In this document: piece after piece, positions 60,903-64,000 of the stretch
How the letters are laid out: each line of letters begins with the position of its first letter
Position numbering within the stretch: position 1 is the stretch's first letter
Assembly (NCBI GenBank): GCA_025963715.1
Contig: JAOQAG010000022.1
Coordinates: 62,001-126,000, forward strand
Length of the DNA stretch: 64,000 nt
From: Bacteroidota bacterium
Lineage (GTDB): Bacteria; Bacteroidota; Bacteroidia; 2-12-FULL-35-15
Direction of reading: 5' to 3'
Notes under the pieces: generated by a model
The model's database searches: none
Seen by the model: only the letters and a program-made list of their open reading frames with translations
Told to the model about the DNA's origin: nothing
Made by a program: the position numbers and the translations under genes

Positions 60903-63900
60903 ATGGCTGAAAGTATAACAATATCAAGAACTCCACCGGATTTTAAAAGTATGCGGTTCGACTTTTTGCGGGCGGAAGGATTGAAACATATAGAAAATCT
61001 TGCCGGAAAAGTATGGACAGATTATAACCTGAGCGATCCGGGGATCAGTATCCTGGAAGTGCTGAGCTATGCCATTACCGACCTGGGATACCGCGCTTCT
61101 TATCCGATCAAAGATATTCTTGCACAGGATCCGGATGCACCGCAGGTAGATATTAAAAATTTTTATACCGCAAGGCAGATCCTGCCGATGGCGCCTGTAA
61201 CCTTTAATGATTACAGGAAATTACTGATCGATACCGATGTGCATGATCCTGCTGATACAGGCGCCGAATTTGTAGGTGTAAAAAATGCCTGGATCGATAT
61301 TTCACCCGATAATGAAATTCATTTTTTCATTCATCATGCTACCGATAAACTGGATTATACAGCTGAAATACCGGCACATCCGGAACAGGTACATCCCAAA
61401 GTTTTGTACAATGTTTTGCTGGAGCTGGATACCTGCGAAAAATTCGGCGACCTGAATGAAAATACACTCGAAGGAATTGTAACGCTTACACCGCCGCCAA
61501 CGCCAACTACCTTGTCGGTATTCTCCGGGTTAAAAGTAAAAGTAAATGTAGAATTTCCAAGATGGGATGATCCTGCGGTGGATTGGAATGATATTGCAAG
61601 CATCCGTAAAAACATCCGCAACCTTACACTTACATTTCCAAAAATGCCGCAAGGCTATACATTGGAAGGTTACGGATTATATCCCGATAAAACAGTATGG
61701 GTAAGCATTACGCAGCTTCCGCTGGTACCGGCAGTTAGCACAGCGTTTATTGAAAATGAGATCATGGCGCTGATGTATACCGGCTCCAATTCGCTTATCG
61801 TGTTGTACCAGGAAAAAGTGCGCAAGATCCTGGAAATTATTGCGGCAGTGCGTGCACGCATGATGGCCAACCGCAATTTGTGTGAAGATCTTTTTAAGAT
61901 CAGCGCGTTAAAAATAGAAGAGATTGCAGTGTGTGCAGATGTAGAATTAACTGCAAATGCAGACGTGGAAGAAACGCTTGCGAAAATATATTTTGAGATC
62001 GGAAAATTTCTGGCACCGACCGTTTATTTTTACACGCTCGAAGAAATGTACGACAAAGGAAACCGTACAGAAGAGATCTTTGAAGGCCCGCCGCTCAACC
62101 ATGGTTTTATTGACAATACCGAGCTGGAAAATGCAGGTAGAAGAAAAGTAATTCATGTTTCCGATCTGATCCACATCATCATGGAAATTCCGGGTGTGGT
62201 GGCAGTAAAAAGCATCCAGATCGCAAACGTGCCGGAAGACAATGTGGACAACATTGCATCCGTAAGTGTGAGATGGTGCCTCGACCTGGCATTTGATCAC
62301 AATTATGTTCCGCGCTTATCAACCGACCTTTCTAAAATTACGTTTTATAAAGATCTGTTGCCGTTCAAAGCAAATTCGGATGAAGTGGATGCGCTGCTTG
62401 CCGAACTGGAAGCAAGCGACCGTCCGCAAAAAATTGAGAACGCCATATTGGATCTTCCTGTTCCGGAAGGCGAATATAAAAATATTGAAGAGTATGTAAG
62501 TACACAGGATGAATTTCCACTGGTGTATGGCATCGGGCCGGAAGGCTTACCGGAATCATCCACCGAATTAAGAAAAGCGCAGGCAAAACAATTGAAAGGT
62601 TTCCTGATGTTTTTTGATCAGCTGCTGGCCGATTATTTATCACAGCTCTTTCATGTGAAAGATCTTTTTTCCATGAATGAGGAACGCGATGCCTATGGGA
62701 ATTTTATTATTGATAAAAGTTATTTTACGCAAAGCCTGGTGCCAAGTGTAACCGATGCTACCAGCCTGCTTACCGATCCTACATTTTACGCGGAGCATGT
62801 ACAGCAGATCACGGAAGATCCAACGTTGTTTGACCAGCGCAGGAACCATTTCCTGGATCATTTGATGGCGCGCTTTTCGGAACAATTTACAGATTACGCC
62901 ATGCTGGTGTACAAGATCGATGGCAAAAAAGCGCCGGACGATCTGTTGCAGGATAAGCTGGAAGTACTCAATGCTTATCCGGAGATCAGCGGAGGAAGAT
63001 TTAAAGGATTTAATTATGAAAGCCCTTGCAATTTATGGAGCGTTGATAATGTTTCCGGTTTGGAAAAACGCGCGTCGCTTTTAACAGGGATCGATCCGCG
63101 CATTATTGCCGATCTGTATTTTAATGATAATTTTAAAATGACGGGAACAATTCCTGCATTGAGTTTTACCATCTTAGAAAATACCACACCTACAGCGGCG
63201 GATGTTTTAAGAAACAACGCAGGGGTTAGCTATGAAACGGTAGATGCCTGGAAATTTGCGATCGAAAAAGTGATCATCAACGGCGTACAGCGCGAACGTT
63301 ACCAGATCCTGGATGTTGCAGGAAATGTAATTGACGCGGAAAATCCGGCAACACCCACAAATGCACCGTATACTTTCCGTTTGATCTGCGATAAAGGAAA
63401 TGTGTTGGGATTAAGTCCTTATTTGCCATCTACCACGTTACCGGTTTTATATTTGACAGAAGGGGATGCGGAAGATGCAATTGAAGATACGATCACTACC
63501 ATATCGACGGAATTTTACACCAACGTGGAATCCAACCGGAATGATTTAACCTGCCCGATCGAAGATTATTTTGATGTTTTTCTGTTAGCGCCAAACATGG
63601 TGGCCGATCCTCCAACGTTTAAGTTTGATTTTACATTGTATAAAAATCCATTTGATTTTGATGGATCAAATACCATATTGCTTACCGGCAGTTATACCGG
63701 AAAAGGACAGGCAAAAGATTCCGCTGAAATTATTGCAGTAACCGATACCGTAAATAAAAAAATAAAGCTCAGCGGCGATTATACCGGCAGAATAATTTTA
63801 GGAGATGATGTAAATATTAAAAATTCGGATCAGAACGATGGTAATTATACCGTTGAGGCGATGACTCCTATCGGTGCCGATACCGAGGTTACGCTTTCCG

Positions 63901-64000
63901 GCGGTCCGGGTGCATTGTCAACTTCCATTCCTTTGGGAAGCCTGTATTACAATACGCAAACAGAGGCTGAATTAGAAGCATTTGCGAATGCAAGCATCAA
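60903..64000 (+). CDS. Large Afp12-like baseplate protein (C-terminus cut by window edge)
   Basis: Reading frame open from the ATG at 60903 through the right edge with no stop (about 1032 residues seen). N-terminal features match Afp12/Pvc12-type baseplate proteins: LRAEGLKHIENLAGKVWTDY, NLSDPGISILEVLSYAITDL, GYRASYPIKDILAQDPDAPQ, ILPMAPVTFNDYRKLLIDTD. Later helical and beta segments include GFLMFFDQLLADYLSQLFHV and LDHLMARFSEQFTDYAMLVY. It lies after the fibre gene and a small ORF, a slightly different order from Afp (11-12-13). The start is 22 bases after the small gene. Confidence 0.88.
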   Translation, partial: MAESITISRTPPDFKSMRFDFLRAEGLKHIENLAGKVWTDYNLSDPGISILEVLSYAITDLGYRASYPIKDILAQDPDAPQVDIKNFYTARQILPMAPVTFNDYRKLLIDTDVHDPADTGAEFVGVKNAWIDISPDNEIHFFIHHATDKLDYTAEIPAHPEQVHPKVLYNVLLELDTCEKFGDLNENTLEGIVTLTPPPTPTTLSVFSGLKVKVNVEFPRWDDPAVDWNDIASIRKNIRNLTLTFPKMPQGYTLEGYGLYPDKTVWVSITQLPLVPAVSTAFIENEIMALMYTGSNSLIVLYQEKVRKILEIIAAVRARMMANRNLCEDLFKISALKIEEIAVCADVELTANADVEETLAKIYFEIGKFLAPTVYFYTLEEMYDKGNRTEEIFEGPPLNHGFIDNTELENAGRRKVIHVSDLIHIIMEIPGVVAVKSIQIANVPEDNVDNIASVSVRWCLDLAFDHNYVPRLSTDLSKITFYKDLLPFKANSDEVDALLAELEASDRPQKIENAILDLPVPEGEYKNIEEYVSTQDEFPLVYGIGPEGLPESSTELRKAQAKQLKGFLMFFDQLLADYLSQLFHVKDLFSMNEERDAYGNFIIDKSYFTQSLVPSVTDATSLLTDPTFYAEHVQQITEDPTLFDQRRNHFLDHLMARFSEQFTDYAMLVYKIDGKKAPDDLLQDKLEVLNAYPEISGGRFKGFNYESPCNLWSVDNVSGLEKRASLLTGIDPRIIADLYFNDNFKMTGTIPALSFTILENTTPTAADVLRNNAGVSYETVDAWKFAIEKVIINGVQRERYQILDVAGNVIDAENPATPTNAPYTFRLICDKGNVLGLSPYLPSTTLPVLYLTEGDAEDAIEDTITTISTEFYTNVESNRNDLTCPIEDYFDVFLLAPNMVADPPTFKFDFTLYKNPFDFDGSNTILLTGSYTGKGQAKDSAEIIAVTDTVNKKIKLSGDYTGRIILGDDVNIKNSDQNDGNYTVEAMTPIGADTEVTLSGGPGALSTSIPLGSLYYNTQTEAELEAFANASI

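Noticed and set aside
42147-64000. Locus as a prophage
   Set aside because: No capsid, portal, terminase, integrase or lysis genes are seen, while Afp-specific parts (DUF4255, DUF5908, Afp7-like LysM, Afp12-like) are.

Overview
The window comes from a gliding-type member of the Bacteroidota. Markers seen: PorU, PorP/SprF and GldJ, secreted proteases with C-terminal type IX secretion (T9SS) sorting domains, promoters of the TTTG-N19-TAnnTTTG type, the bacillithiol-linked protein YtxJ, and an archaeal/eukaryal-type ProS. A Cytophaga-like or related lineage is plausible, but the species cannot be fixed from this sequence.

Layout. 1-3.6 kb: T9SS/gliding genes (porU partial, divergent from porP/sprF and gldJ). 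3.7-9.2 kb: a helical-repeat protein, ung, two tandem tiny lipoproteins with ytxJ, an OsmC-family gene, an envelope protein and lipA. 9.3-14.9 kb: a tandem pair of M43 metalloproteases carrying T9SS signals. 15.2-41.8 kb: mostly housekeeping and envelope genes (gap, an lpxH-like gene, an M1 peptidase with a barrel-like tail, a TlpA-like lipoprotein, gatB, a T9SS-secreted M1 peptidase, purine nucleoside phosphorylase, lpxK, a Nif3-like gene, a zinc-ribbon coiled-coil protein, prc, a FadL-like porin, a Tyr/Gly-rich lipoprotein, proS, tRNA-Glu). Intergenic spaces here are rich in dispersed repeats: REP-like palindromes, nested inverted repeats, a pair of about 200-bp inverted repeats around one gene, and degenerate 7-bp tandem repeats.

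42.1 kb to the right edge: 17 consecutive plus-strand genes form an extracellular contractile injection system (eCIS; Afp/PVC/MAC-like, also called T6SS subtype iv in Amoebophilus). Recognised parts are a DUF4255/Pvc16-type terminator, two sheaths, two tube proteins, a DUF5908 small protein, a LysM tube-linking protein (Afp7-like), a VgrG-like spike (Afp8), a PAAR tip (Afp10), a gp25 wedge (Afp9), a baseplate-J protein (Afp11) and a large Afp12-like baseplate protein cut by the window edge. Less typical parts are a leading fibre-like protein with eleven exact-period 40-residue repeats, a second fibre-like protein sharing its N-terminal motif, two unrecognised proteins (44762-45493 and 46116-47207), and a Cys-rich tail on the baseplate-J protein. 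The AAA+ ATPase, tape measure and cargo toxins are not in the window and should lie beyond 64000.

Working model (inference): the eCIS operon builds a contractile particle whose baseplate may carry two fibre-like proteins through a common N-terminal module. The T9SS genes supply the separate route that exports the surface proteases.
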